A stretch of DNA of 64,000 nt from Propionispora vibrioides (GCF_900110485.1 NZ_FODY01000006.1:109821-173820), one strand, 5' to 3'; counted from the first letter of the stretch, positions 45,185-54,671 are shown. The notes: generated by a model not told the origin, from the sequence alone. Numbers and translations are program-made.

Positions 45185-46693
45185 CTACGATAAGGTGCCG
45201 CCCAAATCGCTGATCAAGCCGGCCACCAGTTCATCAATCGTGCTTAATACTTTGGCGCTGGCGTTATAGGCGTTTTGATAAATAATCATATTCGACATTT
45301 CATCATCAAGCGAAATACCCGACACCGTCTGACGCTGGGTATCAATCTGTGTCACTAACGCGGATTGCGTATTATAATTACTGCTGGCATTACTGCCGGC
45401 AGTACCGATCCACGAGGTTAACGCAGCGTAAAATTCCGTGCTGTTCATCGCCAGGCCATCACAGGAAAAATAATCACCACTGGTCAGCTTAGAAATAGCA
45501 GTGGCAATTGTTCCATCCCCTTCTTCCCCCGTAGCGGAAATAGCAATTTTATCTGCATCACTGACGATAGCCGGATTAACCTGAATATTAGTGATACTCA
45601 ATGCCTTACCGGAATCAACGGTGGTAAAAAATCCGCCGATACTGCTGCCGCTATTGCCGTCAAGATCTGTTCCGCTGCTAAGCAGCGAGTTGACCTTCGT
45701 GGCAATTGTCGTCAAAAGATTGTTCAAGCCCTGCCGCAGCGTAGTAATTGAGCTAGTGCTATCCGTACTATAACTGTAAGGCAATGTAGACGTATCTATA
45801 TCACCATAGCCTGTCTGATCGGCATCTTCCAGATAAGCTTTGATGCTGCCGCCGCTTATCTCCGCAGCATCTCCCGTATCAGCCCATTGTACTTTTAGCG
45901 GACTATCGACTGAGCCGTCACCGGTCACCGTCAAAGTCCGTGTTTTGCCGCCATCTACTAAAGCCGTCCCGCCAATATTGACCTGTACCGTACCGTCCGC
46001 TCTGGTTGTAACGCTAATATTAGCCAGACTGGACATTTGATCCAGCAGCGCGTCCCGCTGGTCTTGCAGATAAGTAGCTTCCCCATTACTGCCTGCCTCA
46101 GCCTGACTAATTTGATCATTCAAGGCTGCGACCTGTGAAGCCAGATCATTAAGACTATCCACTCCGTCTTTAACGCTATTGCAGGCATCCTGCTGCAACT
46201 GCTGCAGCTGCTGGTCAAGCTCGGTAAAATTGCTCACCAGCGAATTGGCCGCCTCAATCAGCGCTTCCCGGTTGCTTTGACTGGTGGGATCTTTCGATAG
46301 TTCCGACCAATCATTGAAAAAGTCCTGAATGGTTTGCTGCAAACCGGTCGATGACGACTCAGACGAAGCATCTGTCGAGCCAAATTCACTCATCAGTTCC
46401 TGCATATATTCCAAATCACCGTTTTTCACCGACCAATAGCTGGCCTGCGTGTTTTGAGTCCGGTACGTCTGATCCAGAAGCTGGTCCCTCACCCGGGCGA
46501 TGGAACCTACATCCGCACCTGTCCCCGTCGAACTGCTGGACTGTACAGTGACCTTATCTGTTGCCGACACCCGGGTCCGCGAACTGCCGGTAGTATTTAC
46601 ATTGGCCAAATTATTACTGGTGGTACCCAGGCCGGCCTGACTGGCATACATGCCTGAATAGGCTATTTTATAAGAACTAAAAGTCGAGCTCAT
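45185..46693 (-). CDS. FlgK-like hook-associated protein, copy 2
   Basis: 502 residues of the same family as the next gene: SSYKIAYSGMYASQAGLGTT and NLANVNTTGSSRTRV at the N-terminus, VSGISLDDEMSNMIIYQNAYNASAKVLSTI at the C-terminus. The N-terminal signature is diverged (TGSSR instead of TGYSR) and the central domain differs, so the duplication is old. It may make a second junction layer or be a variant junction protein. Lies between flgE and flgK. Confidence 0.88.
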   Translation of the reverse strand: MSSTFSSYKIAYSGMYASQAGLGTTSNNLANVNTTGSSRTRVSATDKVTVQSSSSTGTGADVGSIARVRDQLLDQTYRTQNTQASYWSVKNGDLEYMQELMSEFGSTDASSESSSTGLQQTIQDFFNDWSELSKDPTSQSNREALIEAANSLVSNFTELDQQLQQLQQDACNSVKDGVDSLNDLASQVAALNDQISQAEAGSNGEATYLQDQRDALLDQMSSLANISVTTRADGTVQVNIGGTALVDGGKTRTLTVTGDGSVDSPLKVQWADTGDAAEISGGSIKAYLEDADQTGYGDIDTSTLPYSYSTDSTSSITTLRQGLNNLLTTIATKVNSLLSSGTDLDGNSGSSIGGFFTTVDSGKALSITNIQVNPAIVSDADKIAISATGEEGDGTIATAISKLTSGDYFSCDGLAMNSTEFYAALTSWIGTAGSNASSNYNTQSALVTQIDTQRQTVSGISLDDEMSNMIIYQNAYNASAKVLSTIDELVAGLISDLGGTLS

Positions 46694-46718
46694 CTTGTCA
46701 ACTCCTTATTCCTGTCGC

Positions 46719-48329
46719 TTAGCTGACCATATTGATTAACGATTGCAGGCATTGGTCGGCAGCAGTAATGACCTTGCTGTTGGCCTGATAAGCCCGTTGA
46801 CTGATCATCATATTACTGAACTGTTCCGCCAGATCAACGTTAGACATTTCCAGCGTACCGCTGCTCAGCGATCCTGTCCCATTGCTGCCGGCTACCACAC
46901 CACCGGTAAAAGCGCCGGAGTTGACGGTGGTAACATACAGATTATCGCCGACTTTTTCCAGGCCTTGCGGATTGGTAAAATTAGCCAGCGCAATTTGGGC
47001 CAGTGACTGGGTTTGTCCATTGCTGTAAGTTCCGGTTATTGTTCCGTCCGAGCTAATGCTTAAACTGGATAATGTCCCGGCTGCATAACCATCCTGGCTG
47101 GAAGTGACACTGGAATCACCGCTGCTTAGTACCATGGATGCCACATTGGAAAAATCAAGCGACAGGGTAACAGGTGAACTGCCGCTGGGCGATACGGTAA
47201 CAGACGCAGTAGAAGGATAGGAACTATCAGTAGTCACCAAATTACCGCTTGAATCAAACAGTAAATAGCCGCTGCCTGTTACTGAGGATACATTGCTGTC
47301 GCTGGACGAGGTTTCCCAGTACCAACTGGTTTGCCCGGTGGACGAATCATAATAGCTCTTAGTAAAGTTCACACTCACATCATACGAATTCCCCTGAGCA
47401 TCATAAACGGTCATAGTCGTCGTCTGGTCTTTGCTATTAGCAGCAGTAAAGGTCAATGTACCTGCCGTTGCACTGCTGTTGGACGCCAGCACAATGGACT
47501 CTCCATTCGAGCCGGTCAAGGTGGCTCCGTCACTTAAGTCTTCATCAGTCAGTGTAGCGACTGTGGCACCACTGGCGTCGGTTACCGTAATATCGAAATG
47601 ACCGCTGGTGGTACCGTCAGTCAAGGTTACCGTATATGTGCTGTTTTGGGTTAAACCCGATGCTGATGAAACGCTTACACCGGTAGAATTAGTTTTCGTT
47701 GTCGCCGTTTGAGAAATAGTTCCTATATTATTTAATGCCGTTCCCTTCGCTGTCGCAGTAGTTTTCAAGTTACCCGACAGAGTTTCCTTAGTAGTCGCTT
47801 TAGCCGCCATCAACTTTTTATTGCCGCTGTACGAATCGGAATACAGGTTGATCGGCTCCACTGCTCCGTTGGTATTATACACTTTATTGCCGTCCGAATC
47901 GGTTGTGTACGACTCCCAGCCGCATACCTTGTAGCCGTTGATAGTCAAATTGCCGTCAGCGTCATAAGTCAAATCGCCTTCCCGGGTAAACTGATATTGA
48001 CTCTGTGAACCGCCGGTGACAATAAAAAAGCCGTTACCGCTGATCGACAGGTCGGTCGCCACTCCGGTCGACTGGCTGCTGCCTACCGTCATAATGGTAT
48101 CCGTACTGGCTACTGATGTACCCAGGCCAACCTGTACCGGATTGGTGCCGCCCGAGGTACCGTTCGAACCGGAAGCCGAACTTAAGGTCTGGCTCAAAAG
48201 ATCACTAAAACTTACCCGCTGCGATTTATAACCGGTGGTATCCACATTGGCAATATTGTTGGAAATGACATCAAGACTTGTTTGTTGTGCTTTGATCCCC
48301 GACACAGCGGAGTACAGTGCGCGCATCAT
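46719..48329 (-). CDS. flgE: Flagellar hook protein FlgE
   Basis: 536 residues. N-terminal rod-hook motif RALYSAVSGIKAQQTSLDVI then SNNIANVDTTGYKS, a long Ser/Thr-rich central portion, and the C-terminal SNVDLAEQFSNMMISQRAYQANSKVITAAD-type segment. Forms the universal joint. It follows flgD by about 96 nt. Longer than enterobacterial FlgE (about 400) because of the exposed middle domain, common in Firmicutes. Confidence 0.94.
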   Translation of the reverse strand: MMRALYSAVSGIKAQQTSLDVISNNIANVDTTGYKSQRVSFSDLLSQTLSSASGSNGTSGGTNPVQVGLGTSVASTDTIMTVGSSQSTGVATDLSISGNGFFIVTGGSQSQYQFTREGDLTYDADGNLTINGYKVCGWESYTTDSDGNKVYNTNGAVEPINLYSDSYSGNKKLMAAKATTKETLSGNLKTTATAKGTALNNIGTISQTATTKTNSTGVSVSSASGLTQNSTYTVTLTDGTTSGHFDITVTDASGATVATLTDEDLSDGATLTGSNGESIVLASNSSATAGTLTFTAANSKDQTTTMTVYDAQGNSYDVSVNFTKSYYDSSTGQTSWYWETSSSDSNVSSVTGSGYLLFDSSGNLVTTDSSYPSTASVTVSPSGSSPVTLSLDFSNVASMVLSSGDSSVTSSQDGYAAGTLSSLSISSDGTITGTYSNGQTQSLAQIALANFTNPQGLEKVGDNLYVTTVNSGAFTGGVVAGSNGTGSLSSGTLEMSNVDLAEQFSNMMISQRAYQANSKVITAADQCLQSLINMVS

Positions 48330-48425
48330 AGTAAAAATTACCTCCCCAATATATGTAGTACTATTTCGTCTGTCATTCAGAAATAGCGTCAGCCTCTCTC
48401 AGCAGAGTCCGGCTGAGTGTATTTA

Positions 48426-48854
48426 TTAACTGGAACTACTGGAAGTATCTTGCACCTTCACCACATCATCAAGGGAAACAGTATTACCATCGATGCTAAG
48501 ATAGGTAGACCCGCTGGAATTGATCACCGAATCAACGGTACCACTGATGGTGGATGTATTACCGGAAGAATCGGTATATTCATAGGTAGCCGTTTTACCG
48601 ATCATATTCAGGGCTTGCACATTGTTGATCGAATTGCCGATGGTATTTAACTGCGACAAGGTACTAAGCTGGGCCATTTGCGATATGTACTCCGAGCTGT
48701 CCACTGACTCAGTGGGGTCCTGATACTTCAATTCAGTTGTCAACAAAGTAATAAAGTCACTGTAATCAAGCGTATTGCTGCTGGAGCTGGTTGTAGTCGT
48801 AGTCGACGAGGCGGCCGTACCGCTGGAGTTGATAGCTGTTGTCACCGTACTCAT
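48426..48854 (-). CDS. flgD: Flagellar hook-capping/assembly protein FlgD
   Basis: 142 residues. After a Ser/Thr-rich start comes the FlgD N-terminal signature LDYSDFITLLTTELKYQDP then TESVDSSEYISQMAQLSTL. The usual C-terminal Ig-like domain is reduced to about 55 residues, which matches the short FlgD form of Bacillus-type bacteria. It scaffolds hook assembly. First gene of the minus-strand operon; the shared flagellar motif lies 50 nt upstream. Confidence 0.92.
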   Translation of the reverse strand: MSTVTTAINSSGTAASSTTTTTSSSSNTLDYSDFITLLTTELKYQDPTESVDSSEYISQMAQLSTLSQLNTIGNSINNVQALNMIGKTATYEYTDSSGNTSTISGTVDSVINSSGSTYLSIDGNTVSLDDVVKVQDTSSSSS

Positions 48855-48904
48855 GGTTTGTCCTCCCTTATATTGACATTGATAAAAAATCTAAAATTCA
48901 TCTT

Positions 48905-48938
48905 ATTTTCGCAAAAAATTATTTAGTTTCTGTTTAGC
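48905..48938 (-). promoter_or_regulatory. flgD upstream motif shared with flagellin
   Basis: Minus-strand GCTAAACAGAAACTAAATAA followed by TTTTTTGCGAAAAT. The positions of both CTAAA elements and of GCGAAAA are the same as upstream of flagellin (38246-38277), so the two flagellar units probably share a regulator or sigma factor. Confidence 0.45.
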
Positions 48939-48978
48939 AATTAAATTTTTTAAAACTTTTTCTGATATTTTGTAATAA

Positions 48979-49023
48979 AATAAGGGAATAACTGCCACAA
49001 AAATTGGCAGTTATTCCCTTATT
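48979..49023. promoter_or_regulatory. Long palindrome between divergent flgD and the PaaK-like gene
   Basis: AATAAGGGAATAACTGCCA and its exact complement separated by 7 nt (CAAAAAT). No gene ends here from either side and neither flank has a T-tract, so it is unlikely to be a simple terminator. Confidence 0.5.
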
Positions 49024-49106
49024 GCCGTAATAATACTTGACAACAGCATGGTCAAAAGCTATGGTACTCATAGAATCGTATTCTATTCACCTTGGAGGCT
49101 CACTAC

Positions 49107-50078
49107 ATGATTTTAAACCCAGCCATAGAGGCCCTGCCTTTACAGAAAAAAACAGACTTACAGACGGAAAGGCTGCGGGCCATTGTCGAACGGGCTTACC
49201 GTAAGACCGGCTTTTACCACCAACGGCTGTCCGCCAGCCAGCTAGAACCTGCTATGCTGCAAACCGTTGAAACGATAGCCAAACTTCCTTTTCTCACTAC
49301 CGCCGATTTGGCGGCTAATTATCCCTATGGTTTACTCACCGTTCCGGTCAGCGCCATTGCCCGCTTCCAGCAGGGAGTGGGCAACAAAGCAGTCGGCCTG
49401 ACTCAGCAGGATATCACCAATCACCTGGAACTCTTAGCCCGCAGTCTGGTTGCCGGCCAGGTTTCCAGCGGTTCTGTTTTTATGATGATCGCCGCTAAAG
49501 AAGTGATGCCCTATGCTCCCGCTTTGCAAACGGCAGCGGAAGGAATTGGCGCCACCGTCATTGAACAGCATGGGCTGAACGTCAAAGAACTGCTCAAAAT
49601 CATCCTTAATTTCGGTGTTACAGCCCTATTTGCCAGTCCGGAGACCTTTCTTCACTTGGCGGAAACTCTGACCACGCTTGGGTTTTCTGCCAGCGAGCTT
49701 CCCCTGCTAAGTCTGTTGTGTGACGCCCGTCAGTTGGACAACCCTCTGCGCCATAAACTCCGGCAAGCGTACAGCACACCCATTTACACGCTATATGGCC
49801 ATACCGATATCCTGTCTATGGGGATGGCCGCTGAGTGTCCGGAGCAAAACGGGTTGCATCTACAGGAAGATCACTTCTATGCTGAGATTATCGACCCTTA
49901 CACCGGCCAACCTGTGCCGGACGGCCAAACCGGTGAACTGGTCATTACAACGCTGACCCGGGAAGGTATGCCGCTGCTCCGCTATCGCACCGCTGATTTT
50001 GCCTGTTTGGACCGATCGCCTTGTCCCTGCGGCAGAACTTTGGCGCGCCTGCATTTTTCCTGTTTTGCCCGGCAATAA
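49107..50078 (+). CDS. Truncated, degenerate phenylacetate-CoA ligase-like protein
   Basis: 323 residues from the ATG with GGAGG 8 nt upstream. The N-terminal PaaK pattern (LRAIVERAYRKTGFYHQRL; KLPFLTTADLAANYPYGL) and the later block EDHFYAEIIDPYTGQPVPDG and PLLRYRTADFA are clear. The ATP-binding SSGTTGKP motif is replaced by QQGVGNKAV. The C-terminal domain of about 100 residues with the catalytic Lys is missing after CPCGRTLARL. Frame, SD and terminator are intact, so it is expressed rather than an obvious pseudogene, but adenylation activity is doubtful. Confidence 0.75.
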   Translation: MILNPAIEALPLQKKTDLQTERLRAIVERAYRKTGFYHQRLSASQLEPAMLQTVETIAKLPFLTTADLAANYPYGLLTVPVSAIARFQQGVGNKAVGLTQQDITNHLELLARSLVAGQVSSGSVFMMIAAKEVMPYAPALQTAAEGIGATVIEQHGLNVKELLKIILNFGVTALFASPETFLHLAETLTTLGFSASELPLLSLLCDARQLDNPLRHKLRQAYSTPIYTLYGHTDILSMGMAAECPEQNGLHLQEDHFYAEIIDPYTGQPVPDGQTGELVITTLTREGMPLLRYRTADFACLDRSPCPCGRTLARLHFSCFARQ

Positions 50079-50095
50079 AAATTTTTATGCATAAA

Positions 50096-50132
50096 AATAA
50101 GACCAGGGAGCTGGCTGCTCCCCGGTCTTATT
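50096..50132. terminator. Bidirectional terminator between the PaaK-like gene and ferritin
   Basis: AATAAGACC-GGGAGC/GCTCCC-GGTCTTATT stem with T-runs on both outer sides, serving the convergent genes. Confidence 0.88.
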
Positions 50133-50140
50133 TTTGCCCG

Positions 50141-50659
50141 TTAATTAGCGTTACTGATGGAAGGCGGTACAAATACTCTGGTGCTTAATTCTTTATCCAG
50201 ATAGAGCACATTTACACCGCTATCACCGATTACCTCCAGTTTGCCAAGAATATCAGTGGCATTGGCTTCCTCTTCTACCTGCTCATTGACAAACCATTGC
50301 AAGAAAATTTGAGCCGCAAAGTCTTTCTCCTGAATGGCCACTTCATAGAGACCGTTAATTAATCCGGTAACATGCTGCTCATGCTTTAAAACCGTCTTAA
50401 ACACTTCCGTCATCGTGCCAAACTCGACTGCCGGAGCTTCAATCTGCAGGACTTCTACCTTACCGCCACGTTCTTTCACATAATCCAATAACAGCAGAGC
50501 GTGGGCTGTTTCCTCCTGATACTGCACCCGCAGCCAGTTAGCAAAGCCTTTTAAGCCTTTAAAATCACAGTACGACGACATCGCCAAATACAAATTGGCC
50601 GAATACATTTCTGCCTGCACCTGTTTATTAAGCACCTTTTGCATTTTTTCACTAATCAT
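50141..50659 (-). CDS. ftnA: Non-haem ferritin
   Basis: 172-residue four-helix bundle protein. Ferroxidase-centre residues are visible in EMYSANLYLAMSSYC (Glu17) and YQEETAHALLLLDYV (Glu50, His53), with VNEQVEEEANA later. It stores iron as ferric mineral and limits oxidative stress. SD AAAGGAGTG. Monocistronic. Confidence 0.94.
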   Translation of the reverse strand: MISEKMQKVLNKQVQAEMYSANLYLAMSSYCDFKGLKGFANWLRVQYQEETAHALLLLDYVKERGGKVEVLQIEAPAVEFGTMTEVFKTVLKHEQHVTGLINGLYEVAIQEKDFAAQIFLQWFVNEQVEEEANATDILGKLEVIGDSGVNVLYLDKELSTRVFVPPSISNAN

Positions 50660-50686
50660 AAGAACGCACTCCTTTTACTGCAGTTT

Positions 50687-51766
50687 TTATCTTTGCTTCA
50701 CTTCCGACCAAATCCGGTCATATACCGCTGTTGCTTCGCCAACATCCTTCAAATGCTCGCCCTTAGCCAGTTCCTCTTTCGGCGGATAAACGGCCGGATC
50801 ATTTAAAATAGCCTGATCAATTAGCTTATGCGCTTCCAGGTTCGGATTGGCGTAAGGGAACGCCTTGGATATTTCGGCGCTGATGTCCGGTTCGAGAATA
50901 AAGTTAATGAACAATTCAGCGGCTTTTTTATGCGGTGCATCTTTAGGGATAAAGAAATTGTCCTGCCATAAATACATGCCTTCCGTCGGGAACACAACCT
51001 TGATATTCGGATTATCCCGGACCGCCAGTGAGACTTCGGCGCCCCATACCAGCGCGGCTTTGGCCTCACCATTGATTAGCAGCGTCTTGGGGCTGTCGCT
51101 GTCAAAAGCTTTGATATTAGGCATCAGCTTTTTAAGCTCTTCCTTAGCTTGCTCCAATTTAGCCGGATCGGTTTCGTTGAGAGAATAACCCAGTTTTTTC
51201 AGCGCGGCACCAATGATGGCCCGTTGATCATCCAGCACAACCAGTGAGTTTTCAAACTCGGGGCTCCATAAATCCTTATAGGAGGTTATCGGATGCTTCA
51301 CTTTCTCTGTATTGACGGCAATCGGTACGGCTCCCCACATATAGGGTACGGTATACTTGTTGCCCGGATCAACAGCCGTATTTTTAAACTCGTCGCCAAT
51401 GTTTTTAAAGTTAGGAACATTGCCCAAATCAATCGGCTGAGCCATATCCTTCTTACGCAGGATTTCCACCATATAATCGGTAGCAACCGACAAATCGTAT
51501 TGTGAGGCGCCCGCCGCCAGCTTGGCCAGCATCTCCTCATTAGAAGAATAAGTGGTATAGTTTACCTTAATTCCATACTTCTTTTCAAACTTGTCAATCA
51601 CCGACTGCGGTATGTACTCGGACCAAATAAACAAGTTCAATTCTTTGGCTTCTTCTGCCGCCGGTTTGCCACTATCGGCGCCTTTGCCACAGCCGACAAG
51701 TAAAACGGCGCTTAGCAGGCCTGCCAGCAATATAACCCATAAGCTCCCCTGCAGTTTTTTCAACAT
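50687..51766 (-). CDS. potD: Spermidine/putrescine ABC transporter substrate-binding lipoprotein
   Basis: 359 residues from the ATG at 51766 (AGGAGGAAAGAT upstream). Lipoprotein signal ending LLVGCGKG, then a type 2 periplasmic-binding fold (LNLFIWSEYIPQSVIDKFEKK start; VPYMWGAVPIAVNTEKV; LLINGEAKAALVWGAE) typical of PotD. Last gene of potABCD; the order A-B-C-D matches other Firmicutes. The exact polyamine cannot be told. Confidence 0.93.
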   Translation of the reverse strand: MLKKLQGSLWVILLAGLLSAVLLVGCGKGADSGKPAAEEAKELNLFIWSEYIPQSVIDKFEKKYGIKVNYTTYSSNEEMLAKLAAGASQYDLSVATDYMVEILRKKDMAQPIDLGNVPNFKNIGDEFKNTAVDPGNKYTVPYMWGAVPIAVNTEKVKHPITSYKDLWSPEFENSLVVLDDQRAIIGAALKKLGYSLNETDPAKLEQAKEELKKLMPNIKAFDSDSPKTLLINGEAKAALVWGAEVSLAVRDNPNIKVVFPTEGMYLWQDNFFIPKDAPHKKAAELFINFILEPDISAEISKAFPYANPNLEAHKLIDQAILNDPAVYPPKEELAKGEHLKDVGEATAVYDRIWSEVKQR

Positions 51767-51857
51767 ATCTTTCCTCCTAACACGCAAATTTATTTATCAA
51801 CCAAAACGGAAGAATGCTTCGACACCGGCACCTTACCGCCATGATCCTATGACATGG

Positions 51858-52637
51858 CTAGCTATTTTTATGCCTGATCCGCTCGGCAATAACAGCCAAG
51901 GGAAGGACAACCAACAGCAACAGTGTGGATAAGGCGTTAATTTCCGGACTAACTCCTGTCCTGACCATCGAAAATACTTTAAGCGGCAATGTCGTATTGG
52001 CCGGACCGGCAACAAAAAAGCTGATAATGACATCATCGAGCGATAATGTCAGCGCCAGCAACGCTCCGGCAACAATCCCCGGTAAAATAATCGGCAACGT
52101 GACATGAAGGAAAGTTTTCCAGGCGTTGGCACCCAAATCCATGGCTGCCTCCTCCAGCGAGGGATCAAAGCCCTGCATCCGCGCCCGAACCACTAAGATA
52201 ACAAAGGGCAGACAAAAAGTAATATGCGCGATAATCAGCGTAGCCATGCCCAAATTGACCTGCAAAATAGAAAACAGCGCCAGCATGGCGATACCCATCA
52301 CAATTTCCGGAATGACAATGGGAATGTATAAAAGTGCGTCCAACACACCTTTCCCTTTGAACTTGAACTTGTACATCGCCACGGCCGTTACCGTTCCCAA
52401 CATAGTCGAAGCCAACGTGCTGACCAACGCAATAGCCAGACTGTTTTCCGTTGCTTCCAGCACGCCTTTATTGGAAAATAACTGCAAATACCATTTAAAG
52501 GTGAAACCTGTCCATACTGCATTGACCTTTGAGTCATTGAACGAAAAAATAATCAACATAAAGATGGGCGCATACAAAAACAAAAATCCGAAAAACAGAT
52601 AGGCCGTCGCTGCCCATTGAAACCGACTTTGTTTCAA
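51858..52637 (-). CDS. potC: Spermidine/putrescine ABC transporter permease PotC
   Basis: 259 residues, six membrane helices and the permease EAA loop EEAAMDLGANAWKTFLHVTLPIILPGI near 160-187. The start is a TTG directly after the potB stop (GGAGGTG 6 nt upstream). Pairs with PotB in the membrane. Confidence 0.93.
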   Translation of the reverse strand: MKQSRFQWAATAYLFFGFLFLYAPIFMLIIFSFNDSKVNAVWTGFTFKWYLQLFSNKGVLEATENSLAIALVSTLASTMLGTVTAVAMYKFKFKGKGVLDALLYIPIVIPEIVMGIAMLALFSILQVNLGMATLIIAHITFCLPFVILVVRARMQGFDPSLEEAAMDLGANAWKTFLHVTLPIILPGIVAGALLALTLSLDDVIISFFVAGPANTTLPLKVFSMVRTGVSPEINALSTLLLLVVLPLAVIAERIRHKNS

Positions 52638-53486
52638 TTAAAACACCTCCGGATTTTTCTGTTTTCCTAACACACGCAGGTAGATGCCAATCAACACCAG
52701 TGTCAGTAAAATGAGGATAATAGACAGTGCCGCGCCAAAGGGCCAGTCCCGGGCGGTTAAAAACTGATTTTTAATCAAATTGCTGATCAGCATAATTTTA
52801 CTGCCGCCCATCAAGTCAGGGATGAAAAAGTAACCCAGCGTTGGCACAAATACCAGCAGCGACCCGGCGATAATGCCCGGCAGCGTCAGAGGCACCGTCA
52901 CTTTTAGGAAAGACTGAACCGGGTTGGCCCCCAAATCGGCAGCGGCCTCTAAATAGGCCCTATCCATTTTTTCAATCGAAGCATACAGCGGCAGCACCAT
53001 AAAAGGGAACAGCATATAGACCATCCCCAGCAACACCGACTCCTGATTATAGAGCATGGCCAGCGGCTGACTGATCAGCCCCAGTTTCAGCAGGTAAGAA
53101 TTAATAATTCCTTCCGTCCTTAAGAGTACAATCCAAGCGTAAGTCCGGACCAGTGAATTGGTCCAGAACGGAACGATGGTAAGCATCAGCAAATATATCC
53201 GGTAACGCTTCCGGGCCCGGGCAATAAAATACGCAAAGGGGTAACCCAAAAGCAGACATAAAACGGTAGTCGCCAGTGAAATGCTAAGGGAACTCCACAG
53301 TACCTTTAGATACAGGGGATCCAGCATGCGGCCGTAATTATCCAGTGTAAACTGATACAATATATCGCCATAAGGACTGCGTTTACAAAAACTGACCAGC
53401 AGCACCAGCAGTAACGGTACCGCCAAAAAAACGCTCATCCAAGTGACAAAGGGCGAAAGAGTTATAAACGGCAGTTTCTTATTCAG
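52638..53486 (-). CDS. potB: Spermidine/putrescine ABC transporter permease PotB
   Basis: 266 residues if begun at the ATG (53438), which has no SD and cuts into the first membrane helix. Extending in frame to a CTG at 53486, overlapping the potA stop and preceded by GGTGGTG, adds 16 residues (LNKKLPFITLSPFVTW) that restore the normal PotB N-terminus; the frame is closed by TAA just beyond. I give the longer form as more likely. EAA loop LEAAADLGANPVQSFLKVTVPLTLPGI is intact. Confidence 0.85.
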   Translation of the reverse strand: MNKKLPFITLSPFVTWMSVFLAVPLLLVLLVSFCKRSPYGDILYQFTLDNYGRMLDPLYLKVLWSSLSISLATTVLCLLLGYPFAYFIARARKRYRIYLLMLTIVPFWTNSLVRTYAWIVLLRTEGIINSYLLKLGLISQPLAMLYNQESVLLGMVYMLFPFMVLPLYASIEKMDRAYLEAAADLGANPVQSFLKVTVPLTLPGIIAGSLLVFVPTLGYFFIPDLMGGSKIMLISNLIKNQFLTARDWPFGAALSIILILLTLVLIGIYLRVLGKQKNPEVF

Positions 53487-54549
53487 TTTTTATCACCACC
53501 GCTGCTTCCATATTCCAGGTAACGTAATACTCATCCTGCTCCGAAATAACCGGTGCCAGTGCCTGTTCACTTACCACCACTTCCGTTCCCGTCGGTAAAA
53601 CCAACACTGTTTTCAAGGCGGTTCCCACAAAAATCCGTTCTTTAAGACGGGCCTGCAAATAAAAAAATCCCGGTTCAGGCTTACTGCTCAACCTGATTCG
53701 CTCCGGACGCACCGACAAAGTAACGGCTTCACCGGCCCGCAACCCGGTTCCATCAACCGGAACACCACACCCCTCCACATCGACATAAGCCGTATTGCCG
53801 TCCCATTTCGTAACAACCGTACTGAAAAGATTGGTCTCTCCTATAAAATCAGCCACAAAAATAGTACGGGGCTTATCATATATTTCACTGGGTGTACCAA
53901 GCTGGTCTAATCTACCCCGGTGCATGACCCCAATCCGGTCGGACATAATCAGCGCTTCTTCCTGATCATGGGTCACAAAAATAAAGGTAATGCCTAATCT
54001 TTGCTGCAAATGCTTCAATTCCAACTGCATCTGCTTGCGCAATTTTAAATCCAATGCCCCCAGCGGCTCGTCCAATAGCAAGACTTTCGGATTAGTTGCA
54101 AGAGCTCTGGCAATAGCCACGCGCTGTCGCTGCCCGCCGCTCAATTGGTTGGGACGCCGTTCTCCATAGGCTTCCAGTTGCACCAGACTAAGCATTCTGG
54201 TAACCTGTTCATTGATTTCCGCTTTAGCCATCTTTTTCATTTTAAGACCGAAAGCAATATTTTCCGCTACGTTCATATGAGGGAACAAAGCATAATTTTG
54301 GAATACCGTGTTAACCACCCGCTTGTAGGGAGGCCTCCCTACCACGTTCTCGCCGTCGAGATAAATCTCTCCCCGGGTGGGTTGTTCAAAGCCGGCAATC
54401 ATTCGCAGCGCCGTCGTCTTTCCGCAACCGCTAGGGCCGAGCAAAGTTAAAAACTCGCCACGCCTAATATCAATGGAAAGATCATTCACTGCTACATTAT
54501 CTTCAAACTCTTTTACTACATTTACAAGTTGCACCATATTATCAGGCAA
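53479..54549 (-). CDS. potA: Spermidine/putrescine ABC transporter ATP-binding protein PotA
   Basis: 356 residues: Walker A GPSGCGKTT, Q-loop, signature LSGGQRQRVAIARAL, Walker B VLLLDEPLGALD and a C-terminal TOBE domain (about 270-350). The start is the TTG at 54549 with GGAGGAG 7 nt upstream, not the ATG four codons later. Head of potABCD. The leader has a 15-bp palindrome (54672-54686). Confidence 0.94.
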   Translation of the reverse strand: MPDNMVQLVNVVKEFEDNVAVNDLSIDIRRGEFLTLLGPSGCGKTTALRMIAGFEQPTRGEIYLDGENVVGRPPYKRVVNTVFQNYALFPHMNVAENIAFGLKMKKMAKAEINEQVTRMLSLVQLEAYGERRPNQLSGGQRQRVAIARALATNPKVLLLDEPLGALDLKLRKQMQLELKHLQQRLGITFIFVTHDQEEALIMSDRIGVMHRGRLDQLGTPSEIYDKPRTIFVADFIGETNLFSTVVTKWDGNTAYVDVEGCGVPVDGTGLRAGEAVTLSVRPERIRLSSKPEPGFFYLQARLKERIFVGTALKTVLVLPTGTEVVVSEQALAPVISEQDEYYVTWNMEAAVVIKTE

Positions 54550-54671
54550 ATACTATCTCCTCCTGCCATGCCAAGAACATCACATTCATGCATTTTCTAA
54601 ATAGACTGTGTCTTTTCCCTATGACTTTGCTACTATTCTATGTGTACCGGAAAAATCCTGTTTGAAATTCG

